From Candidatus Calescibacterium sp. (GTDB lineage Bacteria > DRYD01), in assembly GCA_025057615.1 (NCBI GenBank), contig JANXBF010000002.1, positions 1 through 64,000 of the forward strand: 64,000 nucleotides of DNA, given 5' to 3'. The notes under the pieces are model-generated. The model was given only the letters and a program-made list of their open reading frames with translations, made no database searches and was not told the DNA's origin. Shown one piece after another: positions 16,122-25,100 of this stretch; the first letter of the stretch is position 1, and each line of letters starts with the position of its first letter. The position numbers were made by a program, and so were the translations under genes.

Positions 16122-17309
16122 TAATATCAATGGTTCAATTATTTTTTTGTCTAATGAAAAACATATTTCTTTCCAATTATCTGTTTTTAAAATGTTGAAT
16201 ATTCCCATGTATTTTTCTCTTATTTGACCTGCTTTTACATTAAGTAAAAAAGCGGGGTTTGCAGTTATGTATGATAATATTTTTTCTGGTTGTAGTTTCA
16301 AGTAAATTGATGAAAGATTGCAAACCATGAGCATGGAAATTACGTTTGAAGATCCGGCATTGTAATCTGTGGCTAAGCATATTGGAATATCCCTTTCCAA
16401 AAGTTTATAAACTGGGCTATATTCTTTACCTAGAAACCAAGAAGTTGATGGCATAATCACTGCAAAAGATTTCAGCTTCTTTATAATATCTGCTGTTTCT
16501 TCGGGTAAAACTAAAAGGTGATCAAAACTTCTTATATTTATAGAATTTTTGTAATTCAAATAAAGCTGTTTTATTAGTCCATCTTCACCAAATTCGTTTG
16601 TATGAAACCTAAAGTAAAAATTTTGATCTTTTAGTGTTTCTATTATTTTTAGTGTTTGCTCTACAGAGAAAGCTGTTTTGTCACAAAAAATGTCAAAAAA
16701 TTCTGTAAGAGATCTTATTTCAAACTTTTTCTTTCCCAAATGTTCTATGTATTCATTAAAATTTTCTGGTGGTATGTGTGCTAAAAATGTTGGGATTATC
16801 TTTATTGGTGAAAATTTTGAGATCTCTTTAATCAGTTTTAGGTGTTCTATTTCTTTATCTATTTCTATAGCGTATCCATTTTTTATTTCTATTAATGTTG
16901 TTCCATTGTTAATGCTATCTTTTATTCTCTGTATTAGAAGTTTTTTTAGATTCGGTGAGTTAATAGTTTGGTTAACTGTATATTTTATTCCACCTCCTTC
17001 TTGAGCTATTTCTTGATAAGTCTTTCCTTGTTGGCGTTTGAGAAAATCCGTGATTCTTTTACCATCGAATAGTAGGTGTGTGTGGCAATCTATGAAACCT
17101 GGGCATAAGTAATGGTTAGAAATATCTATGATTTTTGTTTCCTTATTTATTTCTGATTTTAGATCTTGGTATTTCCCTATTTTTTCTATTGTTCCTTTTT
17201 TTAAGGATATACAATATTGGTTGTATTCATATAATTGAGGATTATTTGTTATAGGGGTATCTGTGAGGGGAGTGATTATATTTGCATTGACGATTAAATA
17301 TTCCATCAT
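16116..17309 (-). CDS. hutI: Imidazolonepropionase
   Basis: Amidohydrolase opening 4-imidazolone-5-propionate to N-formimino-glutamate in histidine degradation. Metal ligands are in CPGFIDCHTHLLF, FHTNEFGEDG and the final Asp in CLATDYNAGSSNVISM. The family segments EGGGIKYTV, TAFSVEQ and MPSTSWFLG are present. 397 aa is normal. The first ATG overlaps the stop of the M32 carboxypeptidase (ATGA), so the two are co-translated. HutH, HutU and HutG are not in the window. The pairing with a carboxypeptidase fits use of peptides as growth substrate. Confidence 0.92.
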   Translation of the reverse strand: MMEYLIVNANIITPLTDTPITNNPQLYEYNQYCISLKKGTIEKIGKYQDLKSEINKETKIIDISNHYLCPGFIDCHTHLLFDGKRITDFLKRQQGKTYQEIAQEGGGIKYTVNQTINSPNLKKLLIQRIKDSINNGTTLIEIKNGYAIEIDKEIEHLKLIKEISKFSPIKIIPTFLAHIPPENFNEYIEHLGKKKFEIRSLTEFFDIFCDKTAFSVEQTLKIIETLKDQNFYFRFHTNEFGEDGLIKQLYLNYKNSINIRSFDHLLVLPEETADIIKKLKSFAVIMPSTSWFLGKEYSPVYKLLERDIPICLATDYNAGSSNVISMLMVCNLSSIYLKLQPEKILSYITANPAFLLNVKAGQIREKYMGIFNILKTDNWKEICFSLDKKIIEPLILL

Positions 17310-18787
17310 ATGTTCTGAAGTTTTTTTTCTAAGTATTTTATGAAGTGGTCTGGATTGATTTTTTCATTAGTTATTTTCTCAACTAATTCCTGGGTTGTGT
17401 AAGTTTTTCCTTTTAAGTAGATATTTTCCTTTAGAAAATTGATTATATTTTCAAATTTTCCTTTTTCTATTTCTTCTGTTTTGATGTTGTTTTGTAGGGT
17501 ATTGTATATTTGTGCTGCTATTAGGTTTCCGAGTGTGTAGGTTGGGAAATATCCGAACAGCGATTCTGCCCAATGTATGTCTTGCAGAATTCCTTCGCTG
17601 TCATCTTTGGGATAATATCCGAAATATTCTTTGAATGTTTCATTCCACAATTCTGGTATTTCTTGAATTTTTATATTTTTGTTAAATATTTCTCTTTCAA
17701 TATTGAATCTCATGATTATGTGCAGATTATAAGTTGTTTCATCTGCTTCAGTTCTTATTGGTTGTAATTCTATCCTATTTATAGATTTTACAAATTCTTC
17801 TAGTTTAATTTTCTTGACCTCAGGGATATATTTTATTAGTTCATCATAGAAGTAGTTCCAAAAGTTCAGACTTCTTCCTATTAGATTTTCAAAGAATCTT
17901 GATTGGGATTCGTGAATACTGAGTGATGCGCTTGATGATACTGGTTGCCCAAAGTATTTGTCTGTTGGTAGGTAGTAATCATATATTGCGTGTCCGAGTT
18001 CGTGTAATGTGCCAAATATTGCACTTTCAATGTTAGTGTACCTTGTTGTTATTCTTACATCGAATGGAGATATTGCGGTTGCAAATGGATGGGATGTGGG
18101 GTCTAATCTTATATCTAAGTTACTGATTTTTTTTACTAGGTATTTACAAAATTGTTCCAATTTTTCTTTTTCGAATTTTATATTTTTCAGGTTAGTTTTT
18201 GTTTCTGTTTTGTCTTTATATTTTTTTATCAATGGTATCAGTTTTTCTTTTAATTTTGTAAATATTTTTTCTATTTGTTTAGGATTAATGTCGATTTCAT
18301 ATCCCTTAACTAGTGCTTCATATGGTTCTTCTTCATATCCCCATTTTTCTATCATTTCTCTATTGATTTCTATTATTTTTTTTAGGAACGGTAGCAAATG
18401 TTTGAATTTTTTTTCTTTTTTATCTTGTTCCCAAGCTTGTAGTGATGATGGTATTAGTTGTGACAATTTTGTGATTAATTTGGGGGGTATTTTTATGTTT
18501 CTTTCATATTCAAATTTCCACCATTTTATATTTACCCATTCTGGACTATATTTTTCATATTCTTCTGGGCTTATGGATTCTATTAATTTTCCATAGTTTT
18601 TTGAGGTCTTTTGTTTGTGTATATATTCTGTAATTATTGCTATTTGTTGTCCTCTATATTTTGCAGCTTTGGGATTCATACATACTCTGTCATCCCAATA
18701 CAGTAAACTCAGGATGCTTTCGTAATGCCCAAGTTTCTCGTTTAACTTTAATAATTTTTTGTAGTTTTTGTTTTTTAAGCTTAACAT
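17306..18787 (-). CDS. M32 family carboxypeptidase (carboxypeptidase Taq)
   Basis: Zinc metallocarboxypeptidase releasing C-terminal amino acids from peptides, cytoplasmic. The zinc motif is HELGHAIYDYY, with the third ligand glutamate in SIHESQSRFFEN. Other family signatures are the C-terminal-domain EADETTYNLHI and GILQDIHWAESLFGYFPTYTLGN. 493 aa is typical. AAGGAGGG precedes the ATG. First gene of a two-gene operon with hutI, divergent from the HPRT-like gene across 113 bases. The Thermus, Pyrococcus and Bacillus enzymes are the named precedents. Confidence 0.95.
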   Translation of the reverse strand: MLSLKNKNYKKLLKLNEKLGHYESILSLLYWDDRVCMNPKAAKYRGQQIAIITEYIHKQKTSKNYGKLIESISPEEYEKYSPEWVNIKWWKFEYERNIKIPPKLITKLSQLIPSSLQAWEQDKKEKKFKHLLPFLKKIIEINREMIEKWGYEEEPYEALVKGYEIDINPKQIEKIFTKLKEKLIPLIKKYKDKTETKTNLKNIKFEKEKLEQFCKYLVKKISNLDIRLDPTSHPFATAISPFDVRITTRYTNIESAIFGTLHELGHAIYDYYLPTDKYFGQPVSSSASLSIHESQSRFFENLIGRSLNFWNYFYDELIKYIPEVKKIKLEEFVKSINRIELQPIRTEADETTYNLHIIMRFNIEREIFNKNIKIQEIPELWNETFKEYFGYYPKDDSEGILQDIHWAESLFGYFPTYTLGNLIAAQIYNTLQNNIKTEEIEKGKFENIINFLKENIYLKGKTYTTQELVEKITNEKINPDHFIKYLEKKLQNI

Positions 18788-18900
18788 TATTCCCTCCTTA
18801 TTTGGTTTTTATAATTATTTCAACTCAGGTTTTTATTAAACCTCCTATAGGAAATGTTTTACATAGGAAGAATAATTATAAAAAATGAAAAATATATAAG

Positions 18901-19398
18901 ATGGAATTGCTGTTTGATAGAATAAGTATAAACAAAGCTTTAGATAAAATATTTACGGATATCAAATGTTATCTTTCTGATATTAGTGGGGATGTTCACT
19001 TTATTACCATTCTTAAAGAGGGTATTCATTTCTCGGTCGATCTATCAAAAATGTTAAATGAATATGATTTAATTTTTGATTACATTTTTTTAGAAAACAT
19101 TAATCCAGATAATAGAGAGCTGGCTATAGAAAAGGATATTTTTTTGCCTGTCAAGAATAAGAGAGTGATTGTTTGTTCAGTTTTAACAAGGAGTGGTTAT
19201 GAATTGAGTTTTATGGAAAATTATTTGAGAATAAGAGGTGCCTTGGAAGTTAAGACTGTTTCCTTGATATGTAAAGAGGGTGCTAATAAAAAGCCGGATT
19301 TCTATTTTTTTGAAGTTCCTTCGAGTTACTATCTTGTTGGTTATGGTCTTGGATTTGATGAGAAGTATAGGAATTTGGAAGGAATATACAAGTTATAA
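18901..19398 (+). CDS. Hypoxanthine phosphoribosyltransferase homologue with degenerate PRPP motif
   Basis: 165-aa type I phosphoribosyltransferase fold. The LKEGIHFSVDL segment matches the LKGA-type N-terminal loop, and the C-terminal PDFYFFEVPSSYYLVGYGLGFDEKYRNLEGI is a near-perfect HPRT tail. The PRPP-binding loop, normally V-E-D-I-I-D-T-G, reads VCSVLTRSG, so both acidic pairs are lost. The flexible loop also lacks the usual SYG motif. By family knowledge such a protein should not catalyse the standard reaction, so a regulatory or ligand-binding role is possible. No ribosome binding site is visible. The exonuclease gene follows after 3 bases. Confidence 0.8.
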   Translation: MELLFDRISINKALDKIFTDIKCYLSDISGDVHFITILKEGIHFSVDLSKMLNEYDLIFDYIFLENINPDNRELAIEKDIFLPVKNKRVIVCSVLTRSGYELSFMENYLRIRGALEVKTVSLICKEGANKKPDFYFFEVPSSYYLVGYGLGFDEKYRNLEGIYKL

Positions 19399-19401
19399 AA
19401 G

Positions 19402-20247
19402 ATGCTATTTTTAATTGATACTTATAGTATTCTGTATCGTCTTTTTTTTGCTCTACCTAAGCTTTCTTATAATGGTATTCAGCTTAATTCAATATATGGA
19501 ATATCAAAGTTAATGATAAAATTGACTAAACAATATAGACCGAAATATTTGGCTTTCTGTATAGATAAAGGTAGATCTAATCGCAATGAAGTAATTAAAG
19601 AATACAAAATGAATAGGAAGCCAACATTGGATGAGTTCAAACAGCAGATACCTATATTTTATGAATTTGCAAACTCTGCGGGATTCATGGTTTATGGTAT
19701 TGATAATCTGGAAGCCGATGATGTTATTTTTACTCTAACTCGGATTTTTAAAAACCAATCTGAAATTTACGTTCTTACTGGAGATAAAGATTTACTACAA
19801 GTTATAGACGACAATGTTAATGTTTTACTAATGAAAAAGGGGATAACGGATATCGATTTTTTCAATTACATCAATTTTGAAAAGGAGTTTGGATTTTGTA
19901 GTAAGTTTTATCCTTATTACAAAGCACTTGTTGGAGACCCTTCGGATAATATAAAAGGAGTAAAGGGTATTGGACCTAAAAAAGCAACTCAAATATTGAA
20001 AAATATCCAATCATTGGAAGAAATATACAAACATTTGAGCCCATCCGAGACTAAAATTTTCAATGATAATCTTTCTGTAATTATACTTAAAGATTATTCT
20101 AAAAATTTGAAAATCGAAATAAATCTGGATGATCTTAAAGTTGTATATGATTGGTACAAAAATGAAGAGTTTGTTAAATTTCTGAAGAATTACTCGTTTG
20201 TGAGTATTTTGAATGAAGTGGAGGATAAACAGTTAAAATTATTCTGA
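19402..20247 (+). CDS. Stand-alone 5'-3' exonuclease (DNA polymerase I N-domain / FEN type)
   Basis: 281-aa flap endonuclease-like nuclease acting on 5' flaps and RNA primers. The N-terminal LLFLIDTYSILYRLFFALP-type start has the first metal aspartate. The acidic cluster is NLEADDVIFTL and LTGDKDLLQV, and the C-terminal SDNIKGVKGIGPKKA forms the helix-hairpin-helix that binds DNA. No polymerase domain is attached, so the polymerase must be elsewhere. It is followed 14 bases later by tRNA-Ser(CGA). No ribosome binding site is seen in the 3-base gap after the HPRT-like gene, suggesting coupling. Confidence 0.92.
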   Translation: MLFLIDTYSILYRLFFALPKLSYNGIQLNSIYGISKLMIKLTKQYRPKYLAFCIDKGRSNRNEVIKEYKMNRKPTLDEFKQQIPIFYEFANSAGFMVYGIDNLEADDVIFTLTRIFKNQSEIYVLTGDKDLLQVIDDNVNVLLMKKGITDIDFFNYINFEKEFGFCSKFYPYYKALVGDPSDNIKGVKGIGPKKATQILKNIQSLEEIYKHLSPSETKIFNDNLSVIILKDYSKNLKIEINLDDLKVVYDWYKNEEFVKFLKNYSFVSILNEVEDKQLKLF

Positions 20248-20261
20248 TGAGGAGATTTTTG

Positions 20262-20350
20262 GGAGGGATGGCTGAGCGGTCTAAGGCGGCGGTCTCGAAA
20301 ACCGTTGTGGGATTTTATTCCCACCGGGGGTTCGAATCCCCCTCCCTCCT
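20262..20350 (+). tRNA. tRNA-Ser (CGA)
   Basis: The acceptor arms GGAGGGA / TCCCTCC pair fully. The anticodon loop is CTCGAAA on stem GCGGT/ACCGT, and the long variable arm GTGGGA...TCCCAC is typical of serine tRNA. The T-arm is GGGGG-TTCGAAT-CCCCC. The discriminator base is T instead of the usual G73. CCA is not encoded. A coding region starts 9 bases downstream. Confidence 0.97.
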
Positions 20351-20359
20351 TAGATTCTG

Positions 20360-21619
20360 ATGGATATAATTGAGATAAAGAAAATAATTTCTGAGTGGAA
20401 TCAATCTATATCTAAACCCGATAATTATAAAATGATAAAAACCATTCGTGAAATAATAGGTGTTTATTCTAAATTGGATGAAAAACAAAAAGAATTATTT
20501 ATTTTTAATTTTAAGCCTATTCAGAAAAAAATATTTGATAATATATATTCTAATGATCCTTTGTTGAGAAGGTCTGTTGTTAATCTTGCCATTTCTCTTA
20601 ATACTAATGAATTGATAGCAGACGTTATAAAATATCTGAAAGTTGAGAAGGATTACGAGAATATAATGGTTTATTTGAAATATATAGATAAATTTAAGGT
20701 TGTGGGTTTTATAGAAAACTTGTTTGGCTTCGCTAAACAGGTTGACCTTCCATTGATTATCAGGTTTAAGACTTTTTCTATTATATTTTCATTAGCAATA
20801 AATTATAAAAATAATTCTCTTATTTTAGACCATTTTTTTTCAATGTTAAATGAGTTAGTGAGAAACCAAAATTTTAATTACTCTGTTTTATCGTTATTTT
20901 TAAAAAACTTGATTAATGATCTTTTAGTTTATTATAGAGGGGATGATGTTCCAAAAGTTGTTTCTATTTTTTCTGACTTCTATAACAGTCTTTTCTTCAA
21001 AATATTTGATTTTATCAGGTATTTTTTGGTTAGAGTTGATAATGAGGAAAAATCGGAAATTTTGGTTTTGGCCTTTATTTTAATTTTTCTAATATCTGTA
21101 ACATTAGATAAGATAGGATACTTTTCTGATGAAAAGAATATTTCTGGTGTTAAGGGGTTATTGTACAAGGATTTAGATTTGGTTTCCTTTTTAAAACAGA
21201 TAGTCCTTGAGCTAAAAAACAAAACTTACTTTTTTTTATTTTTTAGTAATTTCTTGAAGGATTACGGTCTTTTGAATGAGTTGAAGAAAATTTTGGATAC
21301 AGATCAAAGTTTTACTGAAATTCTTGTTAGTTTACTTTCTAATGATAATGAAAAGTTGAATTATCAAATTTTGAGTTTAATTTCTGAATTTGATTTGACA
21401 ATTGGACATAATGGATTGAAAAAAATAGCCGATTTTGCTAAAAATAGTTTTAATGAAAATATTGTTTATACTTGTCTGGAAATATTTGATAAAAATGGAT
21501 ATTATGAAGATATTTTTTATTTTGCGAAATATTCAAGTTCTTACGGTGAAAGGATTAAAATTAAGATTAAGGAATTGTTAAAAAAAATGACGAAAGGAAA
21601 AACTGAGGATGAAGGATAG
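20360..21619 (+). CDS. Hypothetical all-helical (HEAT-like) protein
   Basis: 419-aa soluble protein with no enzymatic motif. It is almost entirely predicted alpha-helical. Spaced helix pairs such as DPLLRRSVVNLAISLNTNELI and VEKDYENIMVYLKYIDKF suggest degenerate HEAT/ARM-type repeats, so a protein-protein interaction scaffold is the best guess. Its ATG lies only 9 bases after the 3' end of tRNA-Ser, with no Shine-Dalgarno. Its last 11 bases overlap pth. Unusually rich in Phe, Leu, Asn and Lys. Not recognised as a named family. Confidence 0.65.
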   Translation: MDIIEIKKIISEWNQSISKPDNYKMIKTIREIIGVYSKLDEKQKELFIFNFKPIQKKIFDNIYSNDPLLRRSVVNLAISLNTNELIADVIKYLKVEKDYENIMVYLKYIDKFKVVGFIENLFGFAKQVDLPLIIRFKTFSIIFSLAINYKNNSLILDHFFSMLNELVRNQNFNYSVLSLFLKNLINDLLVYYRGDDVPKVVSIFSDFYNSLFFKIFDFIRYFLVRVDNEEKSEILVLAFILIFLISVTLDKIGYFSDEKNISGVKGLLYKDLDLVSFLKQIVLELKNKTYFFLFFSNFLKDYGLLNELKKILDTDQSFTEILVSLLSNDNEKLNYQILSLISEFDLTIGHNGLKKIADFAKNSFNENIVYTCLEIFDKNGYYEDIFYFAKYSSSYGERIKIKIKELLKKMTKGKTEDEG

Positions 21620-22208
21620 GTTAACAATTTTTGTTGGTCTGGGAAACCCTGGAAAACAATACAAAAATACACGTCATAATGTTGGTTTTATTGTCTTGGA
21701 GAATTTTTTAGAGAATTTGCGTGATCTTTCGGAAATAAGGAAAGATTATAAATTTAATAGTATTATAAATGAGTTTATTTTATTTGACTCTAAAGTTGTT
21801 TGTGTTTTTCCCTTAACTTATATGAATTTAGCTGGTATAGCAGTAAAACAGATAATCAATTATTATAAAGTTAATGATTTAAGGAATAGCCTTGTAGTTA
21901 TCAATGATGATATGGATGTTGATTTGGGTTATTTTAAGTTGCGGATTAATGGAGGTGATGGTGGACATAATGGGGTTAGATCTATTATTGATCATATAGG
22001 TAAGGATTTTTGTCGTATAAAGGTTGGAATATCTAGACCCGCTGATAAAAATTATAAAGAGTATGTGCTTCAAAATTTCTCTGATGAAGAAATTATTAGG
22101 ATCAAAGAAATATTACCTACTTTGTCTTTGGTATTAAAAAATATTATAAAAGAGGGTTTTGTTTTAACGATGTCTAAAGTAGGAACATTCTTGATAAAAA
22201 AAAATTGA
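21609..22208 (+). CDS. pth: Peptidyl-tRNA hydrolase
   Basis: Releases peptides from peptidyl-tRNA that has dropped off ribosomes. The substrate-binding and catalytic segments are FVGLGNPGKQYKNTRHNVGF (Asn and catalytic His), PLTYMNLAG (Asn), and NDDMDVDLGYFKLRINGGDGGHNG with the catalytic Asp. IKVGISRP follows. 199 aa is normal. It overlaps the HEAT-like gene by 11 bases. Confidence 0.97.
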   Translation: MKDRLTIFVGLGNPGKQYKNTRHNVGFIVLENFLENLRDLSEIRKDYKFNSIINEFILFDSKVVCVFPLTYMNLAGIAVKQIINYYKVNDLRNSLVVINDDMDVDLGYFKLRINGGDGGHNGVRSIIDHIGKDFCRIKVGISRPADKNYKEYVLQNFSDEEIIRIKEILPTLSLVLKNIIKEGFVLTMSKVGTFLIKKN

Positions 22209-22227
22209 TTGAAAGGGGTTTTTATCT

Positions 22228-23583
22228 ATGGATAAGCAAAAATTTTATGAAATAGCTACGAAGAGGCTAATACCTCATTTTGCATTGTGGAAAGAAATAG
22301 AAAAATATGGACCAAGAATAATTTCTCGTGCTAAAGGAGTGTATCTTTGGGATATTGATGGGAACAAATATGTTGATGCAATGTCTATTCTTTGGGTTGT
22401 TAACGTTGGACATGGAAGAAGAGAAATTATAGATGCTATGAGGGAGCAAATGGAGAAGATAAATTATGTTTCTCTTTTTGGGGGTTATCATCATGAAAAA
22501 GCTCTTGAGTTGGCTGACTTGATTTGTTCAATCTTGCCCGTTGAATCAGTGTTTTTTTCTAATAGTGGTAGTGAAGCCATAGAAACTGCTATAAAGTTAG
22601 CAAGGCAGTATCATCACATTGTTGGTAACTCTCAGAAATACAAGATTGTTGGAAGATGGCATTCTTATCATGGGGTTACTTATGGTGCATTGAGTGTTTC
22701 TGGTATAAGACAGAATAGGAATTTTTTTGAGCCTTTGGTTCCAGGTTTTATTCATTTTGAGGTGCCTTATTGCTACAGATGTCCTTTTAATCAACGTTTT
22801 CCTGAGTGCGGGTTAAGGTGTGCAGATGATTTTGAGAGATTGGTTGAGAATGAAGGACCTAAGACCATTGCTGCTGTCATTGTTGAGCCTATTATGTCAG
22901 CTTTGGGTTCTGTTTATCCTCCTGATATTAAAAGATATTATTCTAAAATAAGGGAAATTTGTGATAAATATGATATTCTCTTAATATTTGATGAGGTTAA
23001 TAATGGTTTTGGTAGAACGGGTAGATTTTTTGCTTATGAACATACTGGAGTTATTCCTGATATGTTTGTATTTGGAAAAGGAATAACAAGTGGTTATGCT
23101 CCGTTAGGTGCTACTGCTGTTAGTAAAAAAATAAGTGATGTTTTTAAGGATTGGATGTTTGTTCATGGGTTTACTTTTGGGGGACATCCGGTATCCTCAG
23201 CTGCTTCTATAGAAAATATAAAAATAATACAGAATGAGAGGTTATATGATAATGCGCGTGTTATGGGTGAGTATCTCCATCAAAGGTTACAGGAGTTGTA
23301 TGAGTTTGATATTGTTGGTGATGTAAGGGGTATAGGTTTACATTGGTCTATTGAATATGTGGATGATAAGAAGACAAAGAAAAGTATTCCTTCTAAATTC
23401 TGGGTTGCTTCCAAAATTGAGAAAGAGCTTTTGAAGAATGGAGTATATTTAGCTCGTGCTTCTGTGGATAGAACCTATATTGCGCCTCCTTTGATTATTA
23501 ACAAAGAAGAAATAGACTATATAGTAGAGGCTTTAAAGAAATCTATTTATGCTGTTCAAAAGGAATACAAATCGGCTGTATAG
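22228..23583 (+). CDS. Class III (omega) aminotransferase with four-cysteine insert
   Basis: 451-aa PLP enzyme of the class III aminotransferases (4-aminobutyrate, beta-alanine, taurine and adenosylmethionine-8-amino-7-oxononanoate group). Visible: SNSGSEAIETAIKLAR (phosphate binding), WHSYHGVTYGALSVSG, LIFDEVNNGFGRTG (PLP aspartate; Asn-Asn where many have Gln-Thr), and FGKGITSGYAPLGA with the Schiff-base lysine. Residues ~176-196 hold CYRC...C...C, spaced C-x2-C-x8-C-x3-C, shared with the second aminotransferase at 25.6 kb. GAAAGGGG precedes the ATG. Substrate undetermined; amino donor such as beta-alanine or taurine is plausible. tRNA-Thr follows. Confidence 0.88.
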   Translation: MDKQKFYEIATKRLIPHFALWKEIEKYGPRIISRAKGVYLWDIDGNKYVDAMSILWVVNVGHGRREIIDAMREQMEKINYVSLFGGYHHEKALELADLICSILPVESVFFSNSGSEAIETAIKLARQYHHIVGNSQKYKIVGRWHSYHGVTYGALSVSGIRQNRNFFEPLVPGFIHFEVPYCYRCPFNQRFPECGLRCADDFERLVENEGPKTIAAVIVEPIMSALGSVYPPDIKRYYSKIREICDKYDILLIFDEVNNGFGRTGRFFAYEHTGVIPDMFVFGKGITSGYAPLGATAVSKKISDVFKDWMFVHGFTFGGHPVSSAASIENIKIIQNERLYDNARVMGEYLHQRLQELYEFDIVGDVRGIGLHWSIEYVDDKKTKKSIPSKFWVASKIEKELLKNGVYLARASVDRTYIAPPLIINKEEIDYIVEALKKSIYAVQKEYKSAV

Positions 23584-23619
23584 AGGGTTTAGGAATTTTT
23601 TATTGAATATTATTTTTGT

Positions 23620-23691
23620 GCCGGTGTAGCTCAGTGGCAGAGCAGGTGATTTGTAATCACCAGGTCAGGGGTTCAAATCCCCTCACCGGCT
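23620..23691 (+). tRNA. tRNA-Thr (TGT)
   Basis: The acceptor arms GCCGGTG / CACCGGC pair fully. The anticodon stem-loop is GTGAT-TTTGTAA-ATCAC region with anticodon TGT. The T-arm is AGGGG-TTCAAAT-CCCCT. Discriminator T; CCA not encoded. The pilT-like gene begins 12 bases downstream. Confidence 0.96.
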
Positions 23692-23703
23692 TAAATTCCA
23701 ACT

Positions 23704-24831
23704 ATGTCTAAAAGTGAGGTCATTTTCAATGAGCTCTTAAGAGCAATGGTTGCCAATAGAGCTTCTGACCTCTATATTAAACCTTTACATAGTCCTATTT
23801 TTAGAATAGAAGGGGAGCTTTATCCTGTTAAGATAGATGATATATTACCGAATTTTACAGAGGATATATTGGACCTTGTTGCCACTCCAAGTCAAAAGAA
23901 ATCATTTGAGACCTCTCCTGAGCTCAATTTGATGTATTCTGTACCTGACGTAAGGGACAGGTATAGGATTAATTTCTATAAAAATAAAGGATATATTTCT
24001 TTGGTTGTTAGGAGGATAAATTCTGTTATCCCGACTATTGAAGAATTAAATTTACCTTCTATATTGAAAAAGTTTGTTCTTTATAAAAGGGGATTGGTTA
24101 TAGTTTCTGGTGCTACCGGAACAGGTAAGTCAACAACTTTGGCTTCCATGCTTGATTTTGTTAATCAGAATTATAGAAAACATATAGTTACAATAGAAGA
24201 TCCAATTGAATTTATAATAGAGGATAAGAAATCCTATATTTCACAAAGAGAAGTTGGGATAGATACCAATAGTTTTTCTGATGCTTTGAAAAGTGTTGTT
24301 AGACAGACACCTGATATAATAATGGTTGGAGAGACAAGAGACAAAATAACTGCATCAAGTATCCTTCAGTTATCTGAGACCGGGCATTTGATATTGACAA
24401 CTCTGCACTCTCCAAATACCGTACAGGCTATAATTAGGATATTACAGTTTTTTGAACAATCTGAACATAGAGAAATTGTCAATTACTTAGCTTCCAATCT
24501 TATAGCTGTTGTTAGTCAGAGACTTATCCCTCGAATTGATAAGAAGGGAAGAGTTCCAGTTGCTGAAGTTTTGATAATAAATGCAAGAATGCAGGAATTG
24601 TTGATGGATATGGAGTTTAAACGAATGAAATCAGAAATAGATAGTTTTTTGACTGATGGTATGCAGTCTTTTGATATTTCATTAATAAGACTCTATGCTA
24701 AGGGATTAATTAGCTTAGAGACTGCTCTGGAATATGCTGAAGTTCCACATGATTTACAGTTAAAAATAAGAACTTGGGGTGTAAAACCAGGTGGAGAGTT
24801 GCCTGAAAATCTCGAAGCACTATCTGAATAA
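23704..24831 (+). CDS. PilT-family type IV pilus retraction ATPase
   Basis: 375-aa hexameric secretion ATPase of the GspE/PilT superfamily. The N-terminal NRASDLYIKP is the PilT-type start. Walker A is GATGTGKST (136-144), the Asp box is TIEDPIEF, Walker B is DIIMVGETRD and the His box is HLILTTLHS. The C-terminal AIRNLIRE motif of classic PilT is not present; the region reads QELLMDMEFKRMKSEIDSF, so a PilU- or PilT2-like role is possible. Its ATG is 12 bases after tRNA-Thr with no Shine-Dalgarno. Pilin-like genes are at 56-58 kb; the assembly ATPase PilB and PilC are not in the window. Confidence 0.92.
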   Translation: MSKSEVIFNELLRAMVANRASDLYIKPLHSPIFRIEGELYPVKIDDILPNFTEDILDLVATPSQKKSFETSPELNLMYSVPDVRDRYRINFYKNKGYISLVVRRINSVIPTIEELNLPSILKKFVLYKRGLVIVSGATGTGKSTTLASMLDFVNQNYRKHIVTIEDPIEFIIEDKKSYISQREVGIDTNSFSDALKSVVRQTPDIIMVGETRDKITASSILQLSETGHLILTTLHSPNTVQAIIRILQFFEQSEHREIVNYLASNLIAVVSQRLIPRIDKKGRVPVAEVLIINARMQELLMDMEFKRMKSEIDSFLTDGMQSFDISLIRLYAKGLISLETALEYAEVPHDLQLKIRTWGVKPGGELPENLEALSE

Positions 24832-24881
24832 AGGAAAAAGATGATATTTGGTGTATTAAAAAATAGGAGGTAGAAGTTTGT

Positions 24882-25076
24882 ATGTCAAGAGTATGTTATC
24901 TTTCAGGTAAGAAAACTGTTACCGGTTTTGCTGTTAGTCATTCAAACAGACATACGAAAAGAAAATGGAAAGTAAATTTGAGAAAAGTTAGGGTTGGAGA
25001 TAAGGTTATTAAAGTTTCAGCCAAATACTTGAGAAAGTTTGGTGTTATTCTTAAATCTGGAAATATGAATATCTAA
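24882..25076 (+). CDS. rpmB: 50S ribosomal protein L28
   Basis: 64-aa bL28. MSRVCYLSGKKTVTGFAVSHSNRHTKR is characteristic, with a single N-terminal cysteine retained and the paired C-terminal zinc cysteines absent. The C-terminal RVGDKVIKVSAKYLRKFG is also typical. AGGAGG is 11 bases before the ATG. It is followed by rplU after 24 bases, an order different from the common L21-L27 pairing. Confidence 0.95.
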   Translation: MSRVCYLSGKKTVTGFAVSHSNRHTKRKWKVNLRKVRVGDKVIKVSAKYLRKFGVILKSGNMNI

Positions 25077-25100
25077 AATTTTAAAAGAGAGGGAGATAAT

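Noticed and set aside
18009-18596. 195-aa plus-strand ORF
   Set aside because: Antisense to the well-supported M32 carboxypeptidase; composition (Phe/Ser/Ile-rich) is typical of a shadow of Lys/Glu-rich coding.
18838-18872. TCCTAT...ATAGGA dyad upstream of the HPRT-like gene
   Set aside because: Only 6-bp arms with a 14-base spacer; no recurrence noticed, so not called as an operator.
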